A stretch of DNA of 64,000 bases from assembly GCA_036852015.1 (NCBI GenBank), contig JAANDG010000364.1, positions 1-64,000 of the forward strand, given 5' to 3'. This DNA comes from Pelodera strongyloides (lineage: Eukaryota; Nematoda; Chromadorea; Rhabditida; Rhabditidae). Shown one piece after another: positions 37,501 to 49,800 of the stretch. The first letter of the stretch is position 1, and the number at the start of each line of letters is the position of its first letter. Below the pieces are notes generated by a model. The model worked only from the letters and a program-made list of their open reading frames with translations, ran no database searches and was not told the origin of the DNA. Made by a program: the position numbers and the translations under genes.

Positions 37501-38746
37501 GTCAAATACGTAAATTTCTAATTGCTTTCAGAGGTGGTCAAAACCAATCCGGAGGTGGTTCGTGCGTGTTTTCATGCACCAGCCTACACCCCTGAGGTAC
37601 ATAAGTTTGCTTGGGAAAATTTGGTTCGTTGTAACTATGCTAAATGTTTAAAACACGGCTATACAATTATTCTCACGAAAACCAAGATGAGCCAACATTA
37701 GCACATGCTGCGCACCGAATAAATTGCAAGGTTGAAACACTACGGTTTTTGTTCAGGCAAATATCAAGCTATCGAACCGCGTGGTGGATTATAAACCTTG
37801 TGGTTTTTAATAAGTAAATAAAAAAAAGCTTGCCTGGATGAAAAAGTGAACAGCGTGCGTGTCTCCATTAACTGTCCCGCTTTCATCTGGATGATGTCGT
37901 TTCCGAGCATATCGCCGACACAACTGCAAAAATAATAACTTGTGCGACATTTTATTTTGGTCGTAATACATGTTAGGAAGATGTCAGACGCAGTTTGAAT
38001 ACACAATCAACAGTAAAAGTACAATAAAATCATATAATGAACAGTGAACACACCACTAAATGAGGCAACTCAACGAAGACCAGAACTCTTCATGGCTCCC
38101 GTGCCTGGCGTTCACGGCCCGGCCAACAATAGGGCCCTTAGGAGTTTGGTTTATTTTTTGGTAAGTGGTCAAGCTTCCCGGCACCAATATCAAGACCCAG
38201 GTTAAGGTGTAGAACACTACACCAAGACATCACCTTACCGAGAATACTGATGCAAATCTCGAACTTGGGGTCACTTCGACGCTCTTTCCATTAATTGTCA
38301 CTGAATCCGACCCACTTGTCAGAATTGTCAACCGTGTTCTGGCATAGATCGCATCAATTGTCAGTGAGATAGAATCATTGAGAGGAAGTAGGTCTACCTA
38401 AAGATGACCCATTAACAGAAACCACACTATCTGATAGGTAAGTTCACAGAACCAGATTCCATGCTTTTCTGGAGATTCCGCCCACCTTACGTCTACAGTA
38501 TAGACAGACCTACACTACACGTCTACAGTTACAGTATACAGTATACAGTCTACAGTACAGACAGACATACAGACCTATCAATGCATTCAACATAATCGGG
38601 GGCTCACCTCCGATACATGTACGATAAAAAAAGCCAAACAATATGCTCTAAATAAAACCGACCGTATCCTTCTTTCCCCAGTATTTGATGAGTGCAATGT
38701 TGGCGGGCGATCTCACCACAACACATCGAGGAGAACCATTCGACAT
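34545..38746 (-). CDS. mvd-1: Mevalonate diphosphate decarboxylase (382 aa)
   Basis: Cyt­osolic GHMP-family enzyme that converts mevalonate-5-diphosphate plus ATP to isopentenyl diphosphate, CO2, ADP and phosphate. Eleven exons in phase: 38746-38663, 38397-38239, 37923-37834, 37396-37264, 36588-36506, 36233-36138, 35918-35854, 35571-35463, 35296-35180, 34977-34867 and 34646-34545 (TAG). Diagnostic motifs: [14 protein letters not shown] (14-27, with the conserved Lys pair), the GHMP phosphate-binding loop [12 protein letters not shown] (119-130), GSGSACRS with Arg162, [12 protein letters not shown], the TPGMQRTVDTS region, MKDSNQLHA, and [11 protein letters not shown] with catalytic Asp301. 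It ends [14 protein letters not shown], like the family C-terminus. Length is close to other eukaryotic enzymes. The third intron (37833-37397) starts GC rather than GT. It is tail-to-tail with the 478-aa protein gene. The symbol is by function; I cannot verify the orthologue name. Confidence 0.95.
36632..37116. mobile_element. 485-bp palindromic MITE with TTAA ends
   Basis: Lies in an intron of the decarboxylase gene. The left end reads TTAAAGGGATAGGTTCATCT and the right end is its inverted complement, closing CCTATCCCTTTAA. The two arms of about 200 bases match almost throughout (for example AATACCGTACACAGAT against ATCTGTGTACGGTATT, and AAGAAGCTTCCTTTA against TAAAGGAAGCTTCTT) around a central unpaired segment at about 36860-36890. 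There is no ORF of note. TTAA at both ends suggests a TTAA target-site duplication, as in piggyBac-type elements, but the terminal bases do not settle the superfamily. Confidence 0.88.
37430..37575. repeat. Possible relative of the CCGGAGGTGGTT dispersed repeat
   Basis: In the decarboxylase intron with the GC donor. It carries three GGAGGTGGT/GAGGTGGTC words, one as AATCCGGAGGTGGTT. The words resemble the CATCTCCGGAGG part of the dispersed repeat at 17585. Weakly defined. Confidence 0.3.
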
Positions 38747-38775
38747 TTAAAGGGATAAGTTTCTCTAAAACTAAA
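38747..38775. repeat. Lone transposon end abutting the decarboxylase ATG
   Basis: TTAAAGGGATAAGTTTCTCT starts at the base next to the start codon (ATG at 38746-38744). Its first 11 bases and most of the next 9 match the terminal repeat of the MITE at 36632 (TTAAAGGGATAGGTTCATCT). No matching opposite end was seen between 38775 and 40860. Confidence 0.5.
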
Positions 38776-40867
38776 ATAAAACCTAGACTTTTCGGAAACC
38801 CTATGGCGAATACTAACCCTACGGCGATTATTCAACATCAAACAGTACTTTTTGTAGAAACCAAAGATAACTTTCTCCGCCTGCACTGCATAACACATGT
38901 AGTACACAAAACAAGACAATTATAAATAATGATTTGCTTTATTATTTTCCATAAAATCAAGACAATCTTGAGATACGAGTAGTTCGGAAAGACATTAGTG
39001 CACATAAGGTATAATAGTGACCGAATGGGGGCGGAGACTGTAGACAGGGCCTACAATTACATACTCAAAAACTAATGTAATAGTATCAAGAGTAAACCAT
39101 AATCCCCCAATTCCGCCCCTAAATTCTAATTCACCAAAACCTGACATTCAGTATACAATCAATAAAACATCCCAGTTAATGATAACATATTCATACGATA
39201 ATAATAATTAATTGATGACGTTGTTCCACAATCGAGAAAGACTTCTTATACACAAAACAAAACAAAGACACTGGAGTAAGCTGGATTAGATAAAATATGA
39301 GCTGACGGAGAGTGAAAGATACCGAAACGAAGAGCGCTATGATACCTCCACTTTGTGAAACGTTACAAAATCACGTGCCACACCGCTTTAAGACTCCTCT
39401 CACTAACCTCCTGTACATCAGCTTGAAACAATAAATATGGTTAACAATGTTCCGTGAGCACACTTCAATACACTTTAAGTTGAACTATTCTAATCAACTA
39501 ATCACAGAACAGTCAACAACATATCTATGAAATTTAGCAAAAGCTAAATGATGGAATTCAAACATGAATCGACACAATGGTGATTCAAAAAATTAGTACT
39601 GATGCGCGCGCAAAACAAAAGACATCATACCAAGAAAACATGAAAGTGAAGTAAAATCTAGCGGTAAGACTCATAGAACGGATAGACATAATACAAGTGA
39701 AAATAGAAGAAAAACTAGAACACGACTACAGTACGGAAAAGTTAGGACTAAGGATCGAATACGTACTGTCAATACACATCGATACCTCAATCTACATACA
39801 ATTGGGGAGAAGGGGACGGTAATAAATTACACCACACAATCTGATAATTTTGCGCACAACGCACTACTTTATACAATGGGTGTGGCTAATTTTAGAGGGG
39901 CAATTAATAAGTCTCACAATCAAGAATAACATCACAAACCATTGAATAATCGGTGCTCATTGAACGATAATTGAAATAAAAGTCTAATTATCTTGTTAGA
40001 GGTGAATTATTGGTGCAGACAGAAACTGTATCGGAGGGGTAAATTTGAACTTGGAAAACATCCATGAGATCAGTCATAATCTTTGGACAGAGAAAGGGCC
40101 AATTATGCACAAAAATGAATATCAAATAATCCCAAAGTAAAAGCACACAAACAAATAATGAACAAATCAATGAAAGACATGTGAAGGGTGCCCACAACTT
40201 ACGATGATAATTCTTATTCTATGATAACCAAAAGACAAGGTGACAAGTAAATATAAGGAACTAGGACCTTGGCGCGTTGCGTTTCTTTATAATTCTCTAA
40301 ACTACTAGTGTATCACTTGATGTTATGTTTCGTAATGTCATACTCGTAGTTTAGAACATCAATTAGAAACTCCACTCTATCAAGAATAACTCGTTCCTAC
40401 GGGTGCAAGCTAATTAGGCGTGCAAAAGCCTAACATTAGACCATAAAAAGCTGAATCCAACACAGGCTCTTCCAAATCTGCAGTTCTGCTCAAAACGATG
40501 CTACCGATAAATAATAATAAAGAAAAAACCTAGGGCAGTGCACTTTTGTGGGCAAATGCATATGTGGGCGCGGAAGTGAGTGAATGTGAAAGATTAAAGT
40601 GAATATTTGGATTGGTCAATATCAATACATCTGATAATAATATATTGAAATGATAAATATATATAAGGGATACGGATGTGATAAGTGAACGTTAGATTAT
40701 GGACATCGGTAAAGAATGGACTGCTTGACTAATAAGGTACGCACAATGCACATAACACAAAGCCACAAATAAGATAATACGCTAATAAAAGTTGATAAAA
40801 CGTTATAATATTGCCTGTTCTAGCGAAGTGGTCGACGAAGCATGACAGTATTCGACAAATGTCCCGA
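38776..40867. other. Intergenic region and 3' UTR, RhoGAP to decarboxylase
   Basis: About 2.1 kb of AT-rich DNA between the stop of the RhoGAP gene and the start of the decarboxylase gene, both on the minus strand. It should hold the RhoGAP 3' UTR and the decarboxylase promoter. I see no convincing exon or RNA gene. Confidence 0.4.
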
Positions 40868-43800
40868 TCAGAATTTCGAGTTGGAATTCTTCTTCTTGAT
40901 ACTTCTTTTTCTGGAAGACGAGGTCGACGAAGGAGGTGTGCCCTCCTCCGCACCCACACCGCTCGAAGATGGCCATCCTGGAAACATATTTTCGTTTCAT
41001 AAGGACCCGGGTAGCCGGCCTCAGACTCGGCTGGTGTGACGTAGATAGAAGATAGAAGATTCCCCTTCCCAACGGTAACTGCGCTAGTAGAAGAAATACC
41101 TTCCTGCGACCGCATGCATGAACGCCGTGAATATGCTATGCTCCCAGCCTCCCTGTGGGAGGTGAGAGAAAGAGAGGGATCACGCGAATCAGAGACAAAT
41201 CTTCCCAACCTGGGAGGCTCTCACTGATCGTGCATACTGGAGAATTTACGACACCATTAAAAAAACCCTCTGGAAGGAAAAGGCTAGAAACGGTTTTGAC
41301 TTTTGACTTGACTTCAAATTGAAAGATAATCTGACAAATCCCACCTGCCAACGACTGTGCGTGGGGAAGGGGTGGCGTGGGCGGTGCGGTTCCTCCTCCA
41401 TCATCAACATCCAGAGAACGGCCAGCCATCTGCGAAAACAAAAAAAGATAAATCATCATATTACAAAAAAAATCATATACACCAGAGACAGGTATTTGGC
41501 AGGTACAGTGTATTTGAAGTCTAATAATGTTATCAATACCGTATACAAGGAAGGATACACTTCTTTAAATGTAAATTTCAAGCTAAGTAGAACTCACCTG
41601 AAGTACTTGTCTTCCGGGACGCACATAATGTGTCTTCCAGCTTCGGCGTCGAGTCACCGCACTGCCATTGCCAGAGGGCGGAGTGGCCACCTGACATAAA
41701 TGAAAACGCGAATTAGCAGAACAAGATACTGCATCAAGACAGGACGTGCATGACATAATGATTATGATAAAACCAAAAACATGACCAAGGAACTTCGCTC
41801 TTACTTCTGCAGTTGTCACTGGAGGCGTCCACGACGGTGGAGCGGAACATTCCTAAATATAACTGTGAATTGCGACTACAAGCAGGGCTTAAGTTCGATG
41901 CGTATGCGTAAACTTGTAGATGAACTAGTTTTTGTTATAGCCTCCGGAGATGGTTGATGCGTAATTTTACGGATTGATTTATAGAACTCGTCGAATCAGC
42001 AAACCATTAAGTCGGGTACAATTTAATAATATATTTGAAACATTAAAATGGAAAGCCACAATTAGACCTTTGAAGACTTTTTCATTTTCTACATCAAAAC
42101 TGACCCCTCCCCAACTCCCCACCACCACAAAAAGGATGCTACACGGTTTCAGTTCGTAAAATAAACAATATATAACCGTCTATGATACATGTGCGTACCT
42201 TTGCCGAGTTCGGAGGCGAATGATTCGGGTTTCTCTCCATAAATGGTGTTCTTTCCACACACTCACATGGGACATCGGTACAGCGGATACTTTTCTGAAT
42301 AAAACACATACAACATTATAATAAGAAAAATGACTTCTCAAACAACTCATGTTTCGGCAATTCATCCACTAAAATACGATACTATTTCCATGGATCGGTA
42401 CATCACATCACAAAAATTGGACTCACTACGAGAAAACAATACAACGAGGAAACGAGAGAAAGGAAATCACATATCTGCATGGTGCCCTCACCCACAGCAA
42501 ATCTCGTACTTCGCTAGTTAGTATACTATAGTTAAAGAAGACAAGAGAAGGGTAACCAAAATCCAAACCAAAAGAAACCGAGTAGTGCGGTAACCACAAC
42601 AACAAAAGCACAAGACCAATTAATATCAGCACTCAGCGCCTACCATATGTTCATCATTTCTCCAATAATTGAGTAGATCCGAAAACTGTTCCTGTCGAAG
42701 TGCGAGACTCTGACGACATCGACGTCGTATAATGAAAGAAGAATCTCGATGAAGGGAAGCTTCAGGAGAGGGAGGCACATCATCGTCGGAGAGCAGATAC
42801 GAACACTGACAAACACAACCGGATAGATAAACACAACACGCATCACGTCACTGCACGACGTTAGTAGATACCTTTCTAATTAGTGAAAATAAAGTTTGAA
42901 TAATGACTAATTAACTCAAAAGGACAGATGCAATATATTGATATCCTCCAGGAGATAGCACAACTGCACAACAAAAACACAACTACTAAGCGTTAAAATT
43001 AAAGTGGTCAAGAGCACACACGAACGTCGTTAATTAATTAAAAGAAAAACAGTATTAAAAAGTTCCGCACAATGTTGAGTGCCAAGAATTACATAAGAAT
43101 CCTTCCTACCTTTGCAGGAGTCGGTTCCCGGGTGCTTCCCGTGTCGTGTGCTTCTGGGGAAGACAGAAGTCCCCTCGGATCGGGTGAAAGAGACATCGAC
43201 GTCCGTGGAGGAGACTCCCGCGACCAAGAGCGCTCACTGCGACCCGTTTTCAGGGGAGAGAGGAACCTGACAGAGCACAGAGCACTGAGTTAACAAACAA
43301 ACTCGGAGAAAGATACACTATAGCTTTAGCAGAAGTACTTCAGATACATAAACTGATGCACTAAAAATAAATGCCGAAAGCAGATACTAAAGCTACAGTA
43401 CTCTGAAACACAACGATTTAGTGCCGTCAAATAAGGCTCTAAAACCAACCACTGATTCCTGCATTCCATGCGTCTCTGCTGCATCTCGTGTACAGAGTGC
43501 AGAACGGAGAGAGACCGCGTACTCTCACTACATCCCTCACACCGCAGACCACAGCTATCGACGCCGTAATCGGACGCAGACAGAACCTGAATGAGCTCTA
43601 TTAGGGGTTCGCCTATCAGCATCTGCCGGATCTGCCTTGCATAAGATACCGCAGTCATAAGACAATATGAATAAACACAAACTATGTTAGCGCTATCGCG
43701 CTAACACCGGAATTACTGGGCGCATATCTTCATAGGACAAATAAAGCACACAAACATAGAACATCAAAATAACACGGGTTCCACATAGTTTCCACCGCAT

Positions 43801-46800
43801 GGTACATAAAAGAAATCTCAACCATCGAATACTAAACCGGCAAAGTCCTACCTCTCCTACGGAACTGCTCAACCTCGCCGTCAGCTTTGTGTGGAGACCT
43901 CGGCCACCTCGTTCGCGAGTACGTCCCCGACCCCCACGACCACGAGAACTGAACTCCAATTCAACGCCAGATGAACTGGGCCTGGAAAGTTGACAGGTCA
44001 GCACTCCATGCACTTCAAGTTAACCAAATCTTTTCAAAAAGCGTACCTTTATTCACGGCTGAAAATGTATGAAGTATACACTACCTCACTGTGTACAAAA
44101 CACCACAATGGAGGTTAAATTGCAGTGTACTACATTGGCACGGAGCCCACTACTTGGTGTTCAATTCTTTGTTGATCAAAGGACTCTGCGTTCCTTTTTT
44201 CTATTATTCGTCAGATTAGCACGCACCGAAAGAAACGGCATCTAACCCCCACTTATCAATTCTAGGTCGGATTAAGAGCCCTACGGGCACGGGCTTTTGC
44301 ATACATTTCTTCCATGATTCTGAACATTCAACAGACAAACTTTGAATTTAGGCTCCCGCTGCCACTTCCCATATCGTACGATCTACCTACCGGTTATCTT
44401 CCTCGGTCTCCTCCCCCTCCTCCTCATCTTGATCGGCCCCGTGTTCTTGTAGTGCGGCCAGATACTCTTGTTCAACATCGGAAACGACGACTTCAGGTTG
44501 AGAAAAGGCCCCTGCGAATTTAGCAATACAAAAAATTGAAACTTTCTGACATGGTCAGCCGAGGATTTTTACCATAACAATATGGATACATCGCCCAACT
44601 TTGTATAACTTAGTTAGCTATCAGTGCTCAGTTACAAGGCTAGATAACCAAAGCTAAAAATGCATAAAACGCAAGCTAAAATAAATACAAATGTTTGTGG
44701 AATGCAAGGAACCAAAAAATGCTAATTCCAAAATGAAAATGCAAAAAAAAAAAAACACAAACCTGCTCACGCACCAGTGCACTAAATCAATCAAGATAAC
44801 CTGTTGATTGTATAACATAGAATACTAACACTGTGTTCACAGAAGATAGGAAAAAAATCTCATGACAAACGGTTCATTCAGTCGAGTCAGAAGAAAAGAG
44901 CAAATGAATAACAAAAAAACCATCCAATGAAATTCAGCAAGGGAAACGATTCGATCAAGTTGATAAGTATTATTATGAACGAATAACGCACATCGGGGGT
45001 CGTAATACAAAAGGCGTCAGCTAAAATTCAAAACCGACTATAAAAGCAATAAAACGTTTCAATTTTCAATAAAAGAGATCAGACTTAACATAGGACCAAA
45101 ATAAATAAAAGGCAATTTCTCGGCGGGGTTTCCAACCCAGCTCGACACACACACACATCCCAATGCTGCCCAAACAACGTCTTATTATCACATTTCATAG
45201 AAAGTGAAGGTCTAAAGAAACCTGGACAGCATCAGCATGAGTGTATATTTGTAAACATATGCAAAACAGAAAACGACATTCAGAGCAATGCGAGGTCGCG
45301 ATCAAATACATATAAACGTTAGGGAAAAACATATTTCTAGCAGTTTCAAGAAGTACCATCGAGCCGATCGTTAGTATGTCAAACAGTCAAACAAAATTTC
45401 TTTCAAATTATACTATGAAGCCGGTACTTTCCAAACCAACTAGATACAGTACGAAAAGCAAAGACAAAGACAAAGACAACAAAATATATAAGTGAATGAT
45501 AATTCATCATTGTGAAATCGCGCAGATCAAGGGGAAGCAAGATATAAGCTACAATTTTAACACACAACAAAATGGCCACCGATATCGCACAGGCTAAACG
45601 CAGATATTAGGCAATGGGCTAAACTCAAAAAGGATGCTTCCACTTGTTTTTACTCGAAAACTGAAGGAAAAAAACGTCCCACACCTTTCAAATACTTATT
45701 GTTAGCCCATTGTTCCAAGTTCCAATGCACATCAATACAAAATAAACCGCTCAAATGAAAATAAGACCCGACTACAAAAGCGCTCATGCCTGCTCTTCTC
45801 ACGCACATAATATAAGCTAAAAATAAAATACATTCAATGCAAATCGTGATGGAGTACAAGTACAACAAAATGAAATAAAACCCAACAGTAAATTTAAATC
45901 TTTGGAAAATAAATGATAATACAAACACACGAAATGGTTTGAATACTTGAATTGATAATGGTTAGGGTAGCGGATCGACGCAGCAAAATTATTAGTTTCG
46001 TTAATAATCCAGAGGCCATATTCACCAACACACAGGGAGCCCTAGGCTCACGAGCGCTCTGCTTCTCTTCTGCTGTCGCACTCTCTACGCTCTTTAGCTC
46101 CCTGGGAAGGCCAGGGAGGGCTCCCTGCCCTGCATGTTGGTGAATACGGCCTCAGTGCTACACTCTCACTCTTCCAAATATCTTTACACACAAAAGTTAG
46201 ATACCACATCAAAATCTGAAAAAAAATCATTAGTTGATTAATCAGGGACATGGACATGCCAAAAGTTTATTATTATTGAAAATGTGAGGGAAAGCACTAC
46301 AAGCCATTATTCTTGAGCATACGAGATTGGTCTTGTTATTCACACATATTATAATATCACTTTGCATAGAGAAGAACTAGCACACAAAGGAGATAGGAAC
46401 AGAGAGTACCTCGTGTGACAGACAGTGGACCGTACTCCTCAACAGACATGAGGTCAAGCTCAAGCTCATCACCAAGATGCACCTCTTCGTACTATCTCCT
46501 CATGAAGCCTGTGCTAAAAGTCACAGGAGACCGAGTTCCTTATATCAGCCTCCTCAGCGGTCGCCCTCCTCAAAGGGTCTGTCCTCATTGACACCACCAC
46601 CGAGTCCTGTTGTTGCGAGTGTCGATGCAAAGATCCACCTCTGGCCAGATTCCTTCTACTCGTTTCCTCTCCCGACGACGTCCCAACTCCCACCAGATGC
46701 AGGGCTGCCATCGAATATGCTCCCACACATTTGGCAGCCACAAGGCCAAGTGCAGCCGCTGCAGAAGCCTCCCGAGCATCTACAAGACGAGCAACTCACT

Positions 46801-49800
46801 ACTTACGAACACACACACGTACTTGAGCACAGAGGGTAGAATACAGCCGAGAGCCACGCACTTCACAAAAAACTTATTATTATTATTATTGACCTGTTTC
46901 ATTTAACCCCACTCGACGATGCGATCCGCTTTTGGCTTTCAGCTATAGTGTATGATTGCATGCTTCTCTTATCAAGCATATAGACAACTAGACATGCAAA
47001 GTTGCAAATCAGGCCAGGCGGCAAGGCAGCAGTGAGGAAATAAACAAGAAACAGAAGATAGAACTGAGGAGTGTATGTGTCATTAAAGGGTTGTTGTGCT
47101 CGACTTCTTGGTTCTTGCTCGCGTCGGTCAAAGAACCAAAACTAAACTGAAAAAGACATGCATCAAACCAGTGCAATTGTCAGTAAAACAAACATCACAC
47201 CATAACAAGAACATACATATAAAGAAACAAACTAATCCATGAAACCAAAAACCAACTTACCATAAAGATAAAAAAAGGTATAAAAATAAATGTGTAGGGA
47301 ACAAAAGAAGCAGCTGATGAGCCTAAGAATCAACTGACATGTAAAATGTAAACTAATTTGTCGAGATCATTTGTTCACGAAAGAGGGGTACAATACAATT
47401 CACTGGATACAGGGAGACAGTCTCATAGTGCGAGAGCTTCAACCTACACCACAACATAAAAAAGGACCAAGTACAGGAAATAAAGGTGTACAGAGTAAAA
47501 ATTGCTGCAGGTAGGCTAATTGAATGATACAAATTCACTTGTATACCTGCGGCAACTTTAAACCCTGTCAAGAGTGAAAAAAAAACATATACGATATGTA
47601 TGCTCCAATATTAGCAGTCGAAAAGTCGGGTTGTTTAACGTGGTGATCCCGCCCGTGTGCGGAAACGGGGCTGGCCCGGTATTGACCCGGGTGCGGTACT
47701 TTCCTTCACCCAACCATTTAAACCATTCACTCAGGTGCCCACACGAAGTACTGTTGCATGCAGTTTGCCCGTCACAATATCCGGAGCATAGTCGCCCTCG
47801 CCGACTAAACAAAACAGTAGACGACACATCGTGCAAAATGCAAAAATAAATAAAAAATATATACGGGGATCGGAAAATTCACAAATTCACAAAACCCAAC
47901 TCAAAATCATATTCATGATACCTTGCTAGCTGAATGGTTTGGTTGAACAGATTCTCTGTGTGCGGAACAATAATGAAGCGGAAGCGGACAACACACATCA
48001 CACTATCACACCAAGCGGTTATTTAGCCAAGCACACCAGACAAGTCGAAGTCGGTGAAGAAGCACGGTGCACATAAAGCCACCAGTGGAAGACAATACGG
48101 TGCGCACAAACTCCACTTTCCATATTTCTAATTTTTACTCTAAATCACACTATTCACAAGTAAATGGTAGTAGGGTAGCGGTAGCAATTTCTCTTGACCA
48201 GACTACTGATTGAGAGTGGCAATCAGTGAACTAAATTTGTTATTGCTAATACTGATAGGAAATGATTAAGCGAGAAATAGCAATAGATTAACAGATATGA
48301 AAAAAAGTTAGTTGACACGAGTTACATGGCATCAATAAAGTCATAGCGTAAAAGCGAAATAATGACCGGTTATTGAAACGTATGCCAAATAACTACATGA
48401 CCATGCATTATATGCGGCATAAATTGTAATAAAAAAATCGACCCCACTTAGCTTAGCATAAATGCATAAGAGTGCAGCTGTACACGCTGCGTTTCAATAA
48501 CCGGCCGGCATTTCGCTTTAATGGAAAACACGAACAATATTAGTAAAACCGAAAAGTCAACATTTGGAAGATACTCAACGATAGCATCAGAAGTGAATAA
48601 TAATAATAATCTGAAGGAAAACTGTTCAAAGAAAAAACTCTCAAAAGAAAAGAAAAAATAAGTACAATGTGTATTAAGTTTCGATTAAAATTGATAGAGA
48701 ATGAAATTTCGAGAAGAAAAAGAAAGAAAATGTGTGCTTCCATAATCGCGGTACCCAAGCATTTCGGAAACAAATGAACAGAACAGTACAGTCTTGTCAA
48801 GAGTTGTATTCCCGTGTTTCTGTTCTACTATTCTAATATCTAATAACAATTCACATCGTTGGTTACATTACACGGTATGAACGAACGAAAAAGCCGTTAA
48901 CCACAAATACTCTTTCAAAATCACGAACACAAAGCATTTGACAAGACTATCTCTATCTATCCGCTACAAACGTTTCCCAAGAATAATCAACAAATAGTGC
49001 ATGGTGCGTGAGCAAGCTTCGATCCTGCATTGTAGGTAGTGATAGTCGGCAGTTTGCTTACACAAACAAGAAACACATGACTCTTGTCAAAGTAATCTAT
49101 AGAAGTTTAGCTCAAGTGATTTTATATTAAGAAGTGTGCTCTTAATCTTGTACAAGCGCGGGGTTAGAACAGGCGCAAAGCAGGCACTCAAAGCACTGCG
49201 ATAGCGCTAACGGTGCAATTCTGTGAGCTGTTGTGTGCGTCAGCGATATAGCATATATCACATCTAGTCTACTTGTCTACTACTGCGCACGATATTATTA
49301 CCTAACACATGGATTAGTATCATTTTGCTTATCAACCAAAACCCCCACTTATTTATCTCATATTTCTAGTAAATGTTATCAAGTTCTGAGACCCTTATAA
49401 GAGTAGCAACCCAAATAAAGCGAAACCTCATCCATGGGGAAAAAGTGTGAAACTTGAAACATGCAACCAGAAAACCCCAGAAACGTTCCAAAAATGAGGT
49501 GAATTTGAAAATATTAATTATTACCAAAGGGTTACGAAAAGTAGAAAGAACCGGTTTATGTATGATCAAGCAAAATTGGGGGTGCTACCCTCGTTTAACT
49601 AGACAAAAGCACTTCTTGCACGGTTGAAAAAAATTTCCCACGACAAAAATTAAGAAAATAGCACGGATTAGAATTTCCAACCGCACAAGAAGGTTTCGCT
49701 GCCAAGAGAATTACAATTTCACAAAAATAAATAAAACTACTTACTTGATGGATACTGGAATGTGAAAAGCCAATTCTCGTCCACTCGCAATGTTCGACCG

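Noticed and set aside
41100..41225. Possible extra RhoGAP exon after CCTCCCACAG (about 41155)
   Set aside because: The exon before (ending 41345) joins directly in phase to 40977; inserting this one brings a stop in the required frame.
46477..46839. Plus-strand Pro-rich 120-codon ORF
   Set aside because: It overlaps minus-strand RhoGAP exons whose phases fit the long gene; no plus-strand splice partners or promoter were seen.
47640..47836. Alternative frame SRRGRLCSGYCDGQTACN... as a Cys-rich protein
   Set aside because: The previous exon ends in phase 1, which selects GEGDYAPDIVTGKLHATVL instead; kept only as part of the tentative RhoGAP exon.
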